A stretch of 64,000 nt of DNA from Takakia lepidozioides. Its lineage: Eukaryota > Streptophyta > Takakiopsida > Takakiales > Takakiaceae. The DNA lies in the NCBI GenBank assembly GCA_030704615.1, contig CM060732.1, positions 70,785,053-70,849,052 on the forward strand, read 5' to 3'. The notes under the pieces are model-generated. The model ran no database searches, was not told the DNA's origin, and saw only the letters and a program-made list of their open reading frames with translations. The position numbers and the translations under genes are program-made. Positions 36,988-47,811 of the stretch are shown piece by piece. The number at the start of each line of letters is the position of its first letter. Position 1 is the first letter of the stretch.

Positions 36988-38337
36988 TTACATGGATAAG
37001 GTGCTCTCAAAGATGGTAACCTCTGGTGAGAGATCCAACATCCTCTCTAGAGCATGCATATTTTCAAGGGTCTCATTCACCGTCTGAGCATCTGTTCCAT
37101 CAGACTGAAGATGCTCATTGGCCCATGCAAAAGCTTGTCTACAATTTTCTGAATGACTCCAGGGGTGCTGCTGAGCCCCCGAGTCATCTGTGGCAACATG
37201 TTTCTCCATAGTCTTGCATCCCTCGTCAAGCTCGTGTAATCGACATTTGTGGCAATACATTTATAATTTACTCATCAGTCTCTAACGTAATCCCAAGCCC
37301 ACTCTCTTGAAGTCCTCCAGGGTCCTCTCCTCTAAATGGTGCGGCGGAGCCCCTGAGACATCTGTGGCAACATGTTTCTCCATAGTCTTGCATCCCTCGT
37401 TAAGCTCGTGTCCACCAGATGACTGTGCGTACTGAACATTTGTGGCAATATGTTTACTCCTTTTGCTCATCAGTCTCTCGCGTATTCCCAAGCCCACTCT
37501 CTTGAACTCCTCCAGGATCCTGTCGTCTAAATGGTGCTGCCGAGCCCCTGAGACATCTGTGGCAACATGTTTCTCCAGAGTCTTGCATCCCTCGTTAAGC
37601 TCGTGTCCACCAGGTGACTGTGCGTACTGAACATTTGTGGCAATCTTTTGCTCATCAGTCTCTCGCGTATTCCCAAGCCCACTCTCTTGAACTCCTCCAG
37701 GATCCTATCGTCTAAATGGTGCTGCCGAGCCCCTGAGACATCTGTGGCAACATGTTTCTCCATAGTTTTGCATCCCTCGTTAAGCCTGTGTGTACTGGAC
37801 ATTTGTGGCAATATGTTTATTCATTTTACTCATCAGCCTCTCGCGTAATCCCAAGCCCACTCTCTTGAACTCCTCAAGGGTCCTGTCGTCTAAATGGTGC
37901 TGCTGAGCCCCTGAGACATCTGTGGCAACATGTTTCTCCAGATTCTTGCATCCCTGGTTAAGCTCTCGTCCACCAGATGCCTCTGTGTGGACAGTTGTGG
38001 AGAAATGTTTACTCATCAGTCCTTCGCGTGATTCCAAGCACACTCTCTTAAAATCCCCCTGGGCGAAAACGTCCCACTCTTCCGAGATCTCTAAATCACT
38101 CCACGCGTGCTGCCGATCCCCTGAGACATTTGTGGCAACATGTTTCTCCATAGTCTTGCGTCCCTCGTTAAGCTTTTGTCCACCCGAAGCAACTGCACCT
38201 ACGGAAGTCATCAAACCTAAAAAAAAACAACGACAAGCTTGATCGGACCTGGGCCCGAAAAGTAGAAATGACAAAACGGCCAAGTTACCGAGTGAAAAGA
38301 GACAAGGCCCAGTGCGGTGCAACCAACACAAAGACAC
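36988..38337 (-). pseudogene. tandem-repeat protein gene, broken, six repeat units
   Basis: The minus strand encodes about six copies of a roughly 60-residue unit. Each holds LNEGCKTMEKHVATDVSGA, then a block like HHLDDRTLEEFKRVGLGLRE, then RLMSK and a weaker echo KHIATNVQYTQASGG. Unit starts fall near 38122, 37914, 37735, 37550, 37355 and 37183, so spacing is 172-208 bp. The longest frame (37780-38337) spans two and a half units. Frame breaks near 37790, 37640 and 37285 split the rest, and the last unit leads to a divergent C-terminus (36988-37180). The acceptor-like TTTTTTTTTAG at about 38220 suggests an upstream exon near 38350-38410 (RIDELDSMLSAHKQSEDVWR). I do not recognise the family. 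It could still be a spliced gene if the breaks are introns, but no consistent GT-AG pairs were seen. Confidence 0.5.
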
Positions 38338-38857
38338 CCATTTGTACAGACCTGCCGCCAGACATCCTCCGATTGCTTATGAGCACTGAGCATACTATCC
38401 AATTCGTCGATTCTTCGTAAGAAATAGTGGGCTGTCACTCCCAGGTTTCTTTTGAAACAACAAAAAAACAAAAAAAGGTTCTGTCACTCCCGACTGTCCC
38501 ATACCAGAGTTATGGGGGCTCCGTAATCTAGTTCGGAAGGGGTCATGTAGCTGGTGGAAGTGAGAGGGGTTTGATGAAATACTGAGATGGAGAGAGGTGA
38601 TGGGAGCGGGATGAACTCGATGAGGGTGAATCAAACCGCAGAGTAAGGTAAGCCAAATACTGGCAGAATCCATGCCCTTATATGCTCTGAATCCAAAACC
38701 TGGAAATTCACGACTTACTTGCTGTGAAATCCAGAGACACAAACGATAGGAGACTCGACAATTGATACTGGATCTACAACAGAAGTCTAATATCGTACCT
38801 GAATGGATGTGCATACATTAAGGTCCGAGGGCTATGGAGACCGCCAGAAATCCTTGC

Positions 38858-38950
38858 TAGTGAGGGTTTTGAATAGAACTTGGTGAAATCATGGTTCCAT
38901 TATGAAACCACACCTGCCCCAAAAGACAACGGAAAGCTGGAATTGACAAA
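38858..38950 (+). repeat. direct repeat, copy 2
   Basis: Second copy of the 36266-36358 block. After it, 39222-39345 resembles 38172-38290 (the start of the repeat-protein exon and its upstream intron). A second, internally deleted copy of the whole locus therefore follows the first. Confidence 0.7.
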
Positions 38951-39590
38951 ACACACTATAGGCAACGGGTGCCTCCAACAATGCCAGTCAAAGAAGTGCA
39001 TTATATGGTATCTCACATGAGCAGCTGAATATTCTCGAGAGACGTTAATAAGCAAGATGTACTTTTCATTCATAGACAATATTCCTCGTTCTGTCCAAGC
39101 AGGATCAGAAGTTTTTGCTTTATTAGGTAGAATGTCGTCTGCTTTAGGTCATCATCAGTGTTTCGCAAGAAAGAATTACAATGGAGGATCAACACCTTCA
39201 ATATGAGGAAGATGAAAGATGGGGGCTCGCAGCCCGAAGCAACTCCACCTATGTACCTAAGTCATCAGACCTAATAAAGAAGACGTTGAAGTCAGGATAG
39301 CCTTGATCGGAGGTTGGCCAAAAAGCAGAAAGGAAACCAAGAAAACCGAATGGAAAGGTTCAACACCCAATCATAGGACCACAACAAGATGTGTATCCAC
39401 CCTCCGAGCTCTCCATATTTGTATAGGAATAGCTGAGATAACTATAGCATAAGTGCATGTTCATTCTTGAGTTATCTCCAACTGCTATTCTGGTACTGTG
39501 ACTTGAGTCACTAATAACTCAAGCTAACTAATTTAGCTATTGAGCCTTATCTCTATCAGTAACTCTATTGTTAAGACTGTCAGTTCCTAT
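38951..39590. other. remnant of duplicated locus and unassigned sequence
   Basis: Positions 39222-39345 are related to 38172-38290, but the HVATDVSG repeats are absent. The remainder shows no gene. The LINE fragment begins at about 39590. Confidence 0.5.
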
Positions 39591-39591
39591 T

Positions 39592-40351
39592 GCAGGCCTT
39601 GGAAAAAAGTGGTATTCAAGGATCCTTCCTGTGCTTGGTCAAAATTCTACTAGACTCGGCTTCCAACAAGGTGATGGTAAATGGAACCATATCTCATTCC
39701 TTCCCACTTCAACGTCTGTGCGGCAGGGTTGCCCACTCGCTCCTTTCCTTTCCCTCATAGCAGCTGACAGTCTTGGACATCTGCTGGAACATAGGCAAGA
39801 CATAATTGGCTCCATCTGCTTTCCTCATCCACAACAACAAGATATGGTCAAACGCTCAATGTATGTAGACAATACAATTCTTCTGTTGGACAATTCTCAC
39901 AAAAGCAACATAGATAGAGCATTGCTCGCTCTCCAAACCTTCTGTCTTGCATCTGGTCTTAAGATCAATTGGCAAAAATCAGTAGGGATACAATCTCCAT
40001 TGCAGCAGAATGCCCAATCCCAGCATTGCCAATCGTGGGGGGAACATATTGGCTTGAAATGGCTTCCAATCGGACAGTATCATATTCTCCTCGGGCCTCA
40101 TTAAATAGGCCTCAACATATCTGATGACCAACGCTTCCAGGGAGTCTTGAAAAAATTGAAACACTAGAAGATTGCATTCTGGAGCTCCGTCATGCATACT
40201 CTCTATAACTGGAAGTCTAGCTTTGATCTTTGATCCTTAATCAAGTTTTACTGGCTTCCAATTGTTTTTTTGCTGCGGTTTGGGCCCTGGATCCACCCTC
40301 ATCAAAAAGATTAGAGCCCTCCTGAGGAACTTTCTATGGGGCGCTTCGTCA
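39592..40351 (+). pseudogene. LINE reverse-transcriptase fragment, interrupted by copia
   Basis: The plus strand encodes the middle of a plant LINE reverse transcriptase. It has STSVRQGCPLAPFLSLIAAD, then the catalytic block as MYVDNTILLLD, where the family has YADD (a key aspartate is lost), then FCLASGLKINWQKS. After a stop at 40102 relics continue, and a LRNFLWG-like block sits just before the copia insertion point. The N-terminal part is missing. Possible continuation beyond the copia at 49907-50060 is very degraded. Confidence 0.8.
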
Positions 40352-40639
40352 TGTAGAAATAACAAACCACCTGATTTGTAACTATAAAGTCAGGGTTATC
40401 TGTAACACACAAATAGAACTAGAGTCAGCAAGATTTGTTGTAAAGTAGTTAGTCATCAATGAAAGAGACAACTGGGTAGATAGAAATTAAGCCGATAGAG
40501 TTATTAGCATACGGCATGTTGTAAACATAGGTAGGTGAGGTAACCGATATAAGACCTGTAAGTCTGTGTCGCAGATTACCGTTCTTGTGGAGATCTATTA
40601 TAGTAAAGCTTGAGCTTTATGTTGCTGAGTTTTGTAACA
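40352..40639 (+). repeat. 5' LTR of copia
   Basis: Begins TGTAGAAATAACAAACC and ends GTTTTGTAACA. Compared by eye with the right LTR, I count eight single-base differences and no length change, about 97% identity. Confidence 0.93.
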
Positions 40640-40652
40640 TGGTATCAGAGCC
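40640..40652 (+). other. primer-binding site (initiator tRNA-Met type)
   Basis: TGGTATCAGAGCC lies immediately after the LTR. This is the usual copia site complementary to the 3' end of initiator methionine tRNA. Confidence 0.9.
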
Positions 40653-40698
40653 AGCCATTTGATCCTTAGCTTACAGATAGATACAAGTGTCTACAGTC

Positions 40699-42051
40699 AT
40701 GACTTCAGAGATTTCAGTGGAGAGCGTAGTGTTCAGGAGTCAGAGGTGACTAGTCCTGCAAGCACTCAAAATTCCACACTCATCGAGAATGACATGAGGT
40801 GGTGAGGGAGCTATCTTTGAAGTCAACAAGCTGGCGGGAGTAGCCAATTATCAAACTTGGAGGTTCAGATTTAAGAATCTGATCGTTCGTAACGATCTTT
40901 GGAACATCATCACCGACACACAACCGAAGGATGACTCGGAGCTCACAAATCGCAGGAAGCAGAGGCTACTCGCCATGATTAATCTTTCAATGAAAGATGA
41001 GATCATACCATACATATCTGAGATTGATGATCCCCGTCAAGTTTGGAACAAGCTAGAAAATTTGTTTGCCTCAGCAAGTCCAGCCAGAAGACTGTTGATC
41101 AGGAATCAGTTGTATAGTGCCAAGGTGACTGAGGATAGTAGTGTATCTGACTACCTAAGAAATGTGTAGGATTTGCACCAGCAGCTGCTAGCGATGGGAG
41201 ATGTCATACCAAATGAAGATATCGTCATGGCGATACTCAATGCTCTACCTGAGAGCTATGAGTCATTCATACAAAGCATCTCCAGTAGGGACGACTTTCC
41301 TACACTTGACCAGCTTGTGACTCGAATCCATCATGAAGAAACTAGGAGGGAGTTGAAGGGAACCAAGAAGGTTGAGGAGGAGGCTCTGATCATGAAGTTT
41401 AAGAAGCTATACAAAAAGAACGATGAGCAGAGGTCGACCAAGCCGAGGCCTGGCAAGTGCTACAATTGTGGAGAACCAAGTCACTGGGCCCGTGAGTGCA
41501 CTAACCAAAAAAAAATGGGGAAGAAACCACATCAAACAAATAGTAGCACCAAGGCAAAAGGGAAGCAAGTTGCAAACATCGTGCAAACTGAATCAAGTGA
41601 TGAAGACAAGGAGTCTATTGAAGAGGGATTTGATCTATTTGAAATGGCAGTGGTCTCTCTTGAGATAGAGAAAACTCACGATGGAAGCCCATGGTACTTT
41701 GACTCGAGGGCATCCAAACATGTGACGGGAAAGAAAAGTAGTTTGGACAGCTTTGAGGCCTGTGTGAATGACGGACGTGTGAAGTCTGCAGGAGGGCAGA
41801 CTCACACTGTGAAAAGCAAAGACAAAGCCACATTTGTAACCCCTTCAGGAATAAAAAGGATTGACGAGGTTATCTACGTACCGGGTCTGACCAAAAATTT
41901 GTTGTCAGTAGGATCTTTAGCGGACAAGGGACACATCGTTGTGTTTGATTCGCATAGATGTCTAGTATTGTCCAAAAATGGGCCCAAACAGATAGTAGCA
42001 AAAGGGATTCGTGATCCTAGAAATGGTCTCTATAAGATGGATATACAGTAG
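40699..42051 (+). pseudogene. copia gag and protease
   Basis: A gag region of UBN2 type (VWNKLENLFASASPARRLL, then YESFIQSISSRDDFPTLDQL) precedes a CCHC knuckle CYNCGEPSHWAREC at 41459-41500. The protease-type block follows as WYFDSRASKHVTG. The catalytic triad there is normally D-S/T-G, so the glycine is replaced by arginine. A frame break occurs near 40750-40830. Stops lie at 41167-41169 and 42049-42051. The apparent start is at 40699 (MTSEIS). Confidence 0.88.
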
Positions 42052-42057
42052 ATAGAA

Positions 42058-43109
42058 ATAAATGTTGTGTCATCGAGAGAGAAGGAAGTCAGGTTGTGGC
42101 ATCAAAGGCTGGGGCATCTAGGCTCTTAGAACATGAAGCTATTGGAAAAGTAAAATCTTGTAGAAGGGTTGCCAACGCTTGATGACGTAGATGAAACCTT
42201 CGAACATTGCATGGCAGGGCGACAAGTCCGAGAGCCAGCTCCGAAAATCAGCACAAGAAGGGCGAACAGGCCGCTCGAGTTGGTTCACACTGACCTATGT
42301 GGACCATTGCCAACAGCATCATTACGCGGTTCTAAGTATTTTGCTACCTTCACTGATGATTATAGCAGATTCAATTGGATATTTTTTCTCAAGAAGAAGT
42401 CAGAGACCTTAGAGAAATTTAAACAGTTTAAGCTACTTGCCAAAAATCAGACCAAGGAGAAGCTAGTAGCGTTGCGATCAGACCGTGGAGGTGAGTTTAC
42501 ATCATCGGCCTTTGTCAATTTTTGCAGAGAACATGGGATTAAGAAGGAGTTGACACAAACATATAGTCCTCATCAAAATGGAGTTTCTGAAAGGAAGAAT
42601 CGAACGCTGTTGGAAAAGGCTCGAAGCATGTTTATACCCAGCAAACTCCCAGATTATCTTTGGACAGAGGCTGTGAATGCGGCAAACTATTTGGCCAATA
42701 GACTTCCTACTCGTGCAAACGAAGGTATGACTCCCATCCATAAGCTTACAGGCGAGAAACCTCGGCTAGACCATTTGAGAGTCTGGGGTTGTGAGGCGTT
42801 CATGCATGTTGCCAAAAATAAAAGAAATAAACTTCAATCCAAGTCCCAGCGATGCTTTCTAGTAGGGTATAATGAGCAGAGCAAAGATACAGGTTGTTCT
42901 ATCCAAAGAAGAAAATCATTGAAATTAGCAAGGATATTAGATTCAATGAGTCCCACTTTGGATTTAGGGCAAATGACGCTGATGCACTACAAGAACCAAC
43001 ACAAATCAGTCAGTTTGTCTTCAGGGAAGTGAAAGATGACTTGAAACTAAGCTTCCTGCATCACCTGCTACAATACAAGAGCGTGCTTTGTCAAATCACT
43101 AATAGAAAA
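42058..43109 (+). pseudogene. copia integrase
   Basis: A GAG-pre-integrase block (LWHQRLGHLG) is followed by stops near 42127 and 42150. The integrase core then opens: first catalytic Asp in HTDLCGPLPTA, second Asp in LRSDRGGEFTS, and Glu in SPHQNGVSERKNRTLLEKAR, so the D,D,E set is present. VWGCEAFMHV and RCFLVGY follow. A frameshift near 42880 passes reading to another frame (KKIIEISKDIRFNESHFGF), which runs into the nested insertion at about 43110. Confidence 0.9.
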
Positions 43110-43829
43110 TCCGGCTTTTACGTCTGTTATTTTCCAGTTGTATCAGCCTTTTATGACTGCATGACTGCCCAGTCAGATAAACCTAGTCAGTTGTGACAAA
43201 TGAGTCGTAAGCGCCATAGAGTCGTATCTGCCAGTCGTAGAGCTCATTGTTGACGTGGCAACGGGGACGCCTAATCATAGTCATTGATAAGACCGTAGTA
43301 AATGACTGCGAATCCATGTCAGCTTCACGTGGAACGGAAGGGATATGCCACATGTCACGTCAAAGGGAAGGAGACAGGGTCTTTACGATTGGCATATATG
43401 ACTTCTGCAGATTAACCCCAGGATAACACGTGGAGAAGACTGGACATGACTCGTGGAATCAAATTATGCAGGATGGGGGTGGTTGTTATAATTGGAGCAT
43501 ATGACTTCCATGGCGCACTCTAGATACTACACGTGGCACGAGTATGGGCGAACACAAGGGGTGAAAGTGGCACGTGGCGGAGGCTCTATGGATGGGAGGT
43601 AGTCGTGTACATGACCGTAGTCATGGGCCTAACTTTAGCAGCATTGAAACATGAAAGCACATTTGAAATTGGAACATCGATTCAAATACAACATGACTTA
43701 ATGTTCAAATATCCGTTCCATAATCTAATCCGGTGCTGCTACAAAAATGCACAAAGCTGCAAAGTCTATGTAGACTTCCAAATGCCTGAGCAGAAGATGC
43801 ATACACTCTTAAACTTCAGCAATCCACTA

Positions 43830-46170
43830 CCTTCATTAGCAGTGCCTGATTTTATCAATTGTGTCGCTGCTGCTGCGGCTTCCAGTTGACCATCTACTCA
43901 TGCAGGTTTCTTCTAGCTATCATTCCACAATGAATCATAGGTAATATGGAGCTTGAAAATCCGGCCCTCTTGGATGAATCTGCGCCCACACTCTATCCCT
44001 GCTCCTTCAGCTATCCATGCCCACGAGGGTATTGTTCAGAATCATATCTGGTACAATTCCAGCTTTGGTGATGCAACCATGTACCTCTTTGCATGTGCTT
44101 TCCAGGGCTGCCAGGCTTGCACATGCACTGCAAACGCACACAAACATGATGTGGTCGAGCTTCACCCCTTCTCCCATCATTTGCTTTCAGGTCTCCAAAG
44201 CCCCATCCTGCGCTCATGCTCTGCAGGCCCTCACCACAAGGGCATATTTCATAACGACATCAATTCAATTCCAGCTTGGATGATGTCACCACGAACCCCG
44301 TCTTCACTCATTGCCTACTCTAGTTAAGTGCAATTATGGGCTAGGCTGATACCACATCTCATTCAGCCATATTATCAAACTGCATGCCATTTGTATCCTT
44401 GTAGTTGTACCCAAACTTGGCATACATGTCCACTACGGCAACATTCAAAATCACATCAGATACAATACTAGCTTTGACAATATTACCGTGGACCTCTGCA
44501 CCATTTTTCAGGGCTACCAGGCTTGCATTTGACATACGTATCCACCAAGGCAGTGGTTAGAGACATCTAGTGGTACAATTCCAACTTTGACAATGTCACC
44601 ATGGACCGTTGCGTCCTTTCCAAGGCTACCAAGCTCGCATTTGACTTACATGTACACCAAAGGAATGTTCAGAATGACATCAGGTACAATTCCAGCTTTG
44701 ATGATGTCACCATGAACCTCTTGGCCCTTTCCCAGGGCTTCTAGGCTCGCATATACATATTACAAACACAAATGAACATGACCTGGTCTGGCTTCATCCT
44801 TTCCCACATCATTTGCTCTTAGGTTTCCAAAGCATCCCACACCCATGTTGCACATACCTTGCAATCATGGCACTCCACAACACCACATCTCATTTAGTCA
44901 TGTTGCCAAACTCTCCATTCGCATCAGGCTTGCTACACCCACATTTGGCATACATGTCCGTCAGGGCAGTGTTCAAAATGACAACTAGTACAATTTCAGC
45001 TTTGACGATAGCAAATGGCCAAGAGTTATCCCAATATCCCGCTACCAATGAGTTCAAGGCATATCCTTGTCACATTGGCAGTATCATGTCAAAGTCACTC
45101 CCAACTACATTCACTCAACAGCTAACTTGCAGAATTCAACATGAAAATTGAGGGCCGATTCTGATAAGAGAGGAAAACATGGTGAAATGTGTTGAAGAAG
45201 GTGCCTTCATTAGCAATGCCTGATTTTATCAATTGTGCAGCTGCTGCTGCGGCTTCCAGTTGACCATCTATCCATGCAAGTTTCTTGTATCTATCCTTCC
45301 ACAGGGAATCATAGGTAACGTGGAGCTTGAAATCCGGCCATCTTGGATGAATCTGGACACACACTCTATCCCTGCAAAAAACAAGCATACATCTTTGCCT
45401 TCCTGCTAGCAGCTGACAATGACAGCCTAGAATTGTTCCAGCAAACACCCCCAACCCTACTTATCAACGAGCAACGAGCTAACTTACAACATTCAATATG
45501 CATCTCAGGGCCAAGTCTGGTGAGAGGGCAAAACAAGCTAAAATAGGTCGAAGAAGAAGATGCCCAGGTTTCTTGTAGCTCTGATCCACTAGGAATCATA
45601 GTAATCTTGTGCTTGATATCCTGCCCTATTGGATGAATCTGGACCCACACTCTATCCTTGCTCCTTAAGCTATCCCAGCCTCTGCACACATCACGCATAC
45701 ATCCTCGCCTTGCTTCGAACGGCTGACATTGACGGCCTAGACTTGTTCTAGCAAACACCCAACCCTACTCATAACACGCTAGTTCTTATGTTGAATGGCA
45801 TCTGCTTCTCTCTGGATTGTAACAGGCATTCACCTTTTTTCCTCGATCGTCCCACCATTGACTAGGGTCGGAAAATATTCCTTCCACAACTTCTCCTCAT
45901 CCCTATATGTTCTTGGATACTTTCATGTTGCCACATTGGCAGTCACATGCCAAAAAAAATTATACCGCCATAGATCAACCCAACAAGCTAACTTGTAGAA
46001 TTCAACATGGAAATTTGGGTCGACTATGATAAGAGGGCAAAACAGGCTGAAATGTGTTGAAGAATGAGCCGTTACCACTTTGTCCTTGACCTCGTGTCAT
46101 GGCAACTAGCTTTTCTTTCAACCATGGAGGATTCAACCGACCAGCAACCCAACTCCTTTACTGAAACCAA
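43830..46170 (-). pseudogene. PPR and OSB fragment mixture, second copy
   Basis: The minus strand repeats the content of 8.0-10.24 kb. OSB PDF-motif pieces lie at about 43840-44000, 45190-45370 (VQIHPRWPDFKLHVTYDSLW and then AWIDGQLEAAAAAAQLI) and 45570-45690 (VQIHPIGQDIKHKIT). PPR pieces lie at about 44010-44230 and 44340-45010. The first-half OSB block sits near 45830-45900, broken. Frames are heavily interrupted. The alternation of the two gene families is the same as in the left element. Confidence 0.7.
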
Positions 46171-46409
46171 GACGAGCAAACCTGCTTCCGACTTCAGTGA
46201 GAGAAAACAAGGGCAAACAAAGCAAAATTCACACATTTGCACAAGGCATACGCTCCTGCACACCCACTCCATACGCAAGGCCTTGTCCTCTCATTTGGCT
46301 CATACGAGAGGCCTCACATCATGCTGAGTTGGAAATGATTTCGCACAGGACGAATTTCTTCATGCCCCGATTCTAGGGTTTGAGTCCATGTCTGCCCCCT
46401 ATCCCACCA

Positions 46410-46580
46410 GCTCCGCTCGTCGTCTCTCATGATCAGACTCGACCCTAAAACAAAACAAACATAGCTCCGCCCTGTTCGACGTCTCTCGTGATCAGACTCG
46501 ACACTAAAAGAAATCAAACACAGCTCTGTCGTGATTGTCATCTCTCACAATCAAACTCAACACAAATAAAACAAACAGAT
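46410..46580 (+). repeat. three-copy short tandem repeat
   Basis: About 60-bp units, each with 'gtctctc.tgatcagactcgac' followed by a 'taaaacaaaacaaaca'-like tail, occur three times with progressive divergence. Confidence 0.7.
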
Positions 46581-46989
46581 GGCATGGGAGACAAAAAACG
46601 CTAAGTCCCCTCTACTCATGACTGGATGGATAAGAAGACATTACCTTTATCATAGTAATTCCACTGTGGAGTGATTGAGTTAAGAATCTAAGATCGTTAT
46701 TTTTCAGATATGAGCCAGGCATGAGTCCAGGGAATTCTTAGGGAACCAGGGAACATGGAACCAAGACAAGTTATTGAAAATAGATTTTCCCTTGTATTTG
46801 TTTATTTTTTTTAAAGGTGTTATGTTTAAAGAGCCTGGTTGGTCATATCTTTGTCAAATGAGCTCCGTTTGACGCAGTTTTGGGGGGCATAGCTGCAGAA
46901 AGGGGAAATCTACTTATCTAGTTATTTGGACCTGACAAAAAATCTATAGAATTTTTCTAATGTAAATTAGATCCTCGATAGATGGATGG

Positions 46990-47420
46990 ATTTTGGGTTT
47001 TCCATCAATACATCCATCCATTCATTTGTTTTTCCATTTTTTGGCCATTTTAATTTCATCCATTCATCCAAAATAAATCTTTAAATGAGTTTCACTGTCA
47101 GTTCATCCAATTGCTGTCAGCTCAGCGTTTGCACTATCATTCGTTCATACGTTCATCCAGTGCACAAAAGCTATGTTTTGATACGTTCATCCAAAAGTTG
47201 CTAGCAAGACATTTGTGTATCATTCGTTGAGATAATACAGTTGTTTTGTTTCACTAACCTCAACCAGCAGTCGATTAGTTTTATTGTTAATCTGCTGGGT
47301 CAATGAAACTGTAGTTAAATATTTTTACTACTTATTATCCTCATACTTAACGCGACCTAACAACCTTAAATTCGAGCAATCCTAATTCATCCTAATCATT
47401 CATTCATCCATCCATTCATT
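46990..47420 (+). repeat. CATT/CATC-rich degenerate simple sequence
   Basis: Multiple short runs of cattcatccatc lie scattered among A/T-rich sequence inside the nested insertion, at about 47005-47080, 47145-47200 and 47390-47425. No coding potential. Confidence 0.65.
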
Positions 47421-47811
47421 CACAGGGTGTGGCTTAGTGCCCACGAGCAATGATATGTTGACACGTCGTCATTTGCAATCACATCTTGCATATGTTTCAT
47501 CCATTTATGTTTGCATCGTCCACGTAAACATTCCTTGGGCAACCGGCAATCGCCACGTGCAGTTGTGAATACTAACAGTCATACATTCTCATGCCCACGT
47601 CATCCTGTTGCAGTTTGGCCATGACTCCTAGTTGTATCTACCATCTTCCCCTATCTGGTCAAATGTGTTTGACCACAGATCCTGACGTGGCGGAGGTACA
47701 AGGTGGCATATACGACTTCTGTTGGTCACAAATTGCAACCAGGACTGCCTCCTTGCATTTTGTAGACATATATGCTACGACTGGGCAAATGTAGCAGATG
47801 TTAAAGCCGGA

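Larger units (their letters stand above)
43110..47811. mobile_element. ~4.7-kb insertion with imperfect inverted ends, carrying PPR/OSB fragments
   Basis: Copia coding sequence stops at about 43110 and resumes at about 47812. The left end reads TCCGGCTTTTACGTCTG. The right end, reverse-complemented, reads TCCGGCTTTAACATCTG, and looser similarity runs to about 45 bp. Both ends hold ACGTGGC-rich sequence and share the plus-orientation phrase 'ggcatata(t/c)gacttctg' (43394 and 47703). I could not find a target duplication, so the exact ends and the superfamily are uncertain. The interior holds PPR and OSB relics (43830-46170), a short tandem repeat (46410-46580) and CATT-rich sequence (46990-47420). 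There is no transposase. Confidence 0.6.

Noticed and set aside
36988-38220. Regularly spaced repeats considered as a CRISPR array
   Set aside because: Units are about 180-200 bp, coding in one orientation and diverged, without short identical repeats and unique spacers. The genome is eukaryotic.
43533-43889. 118-codon plus-strand frame considered as a transposase of the nested insertion
   Set aside because: It has no DDE-type blocks and crosses from the element's terminal sequence into OSB relics.
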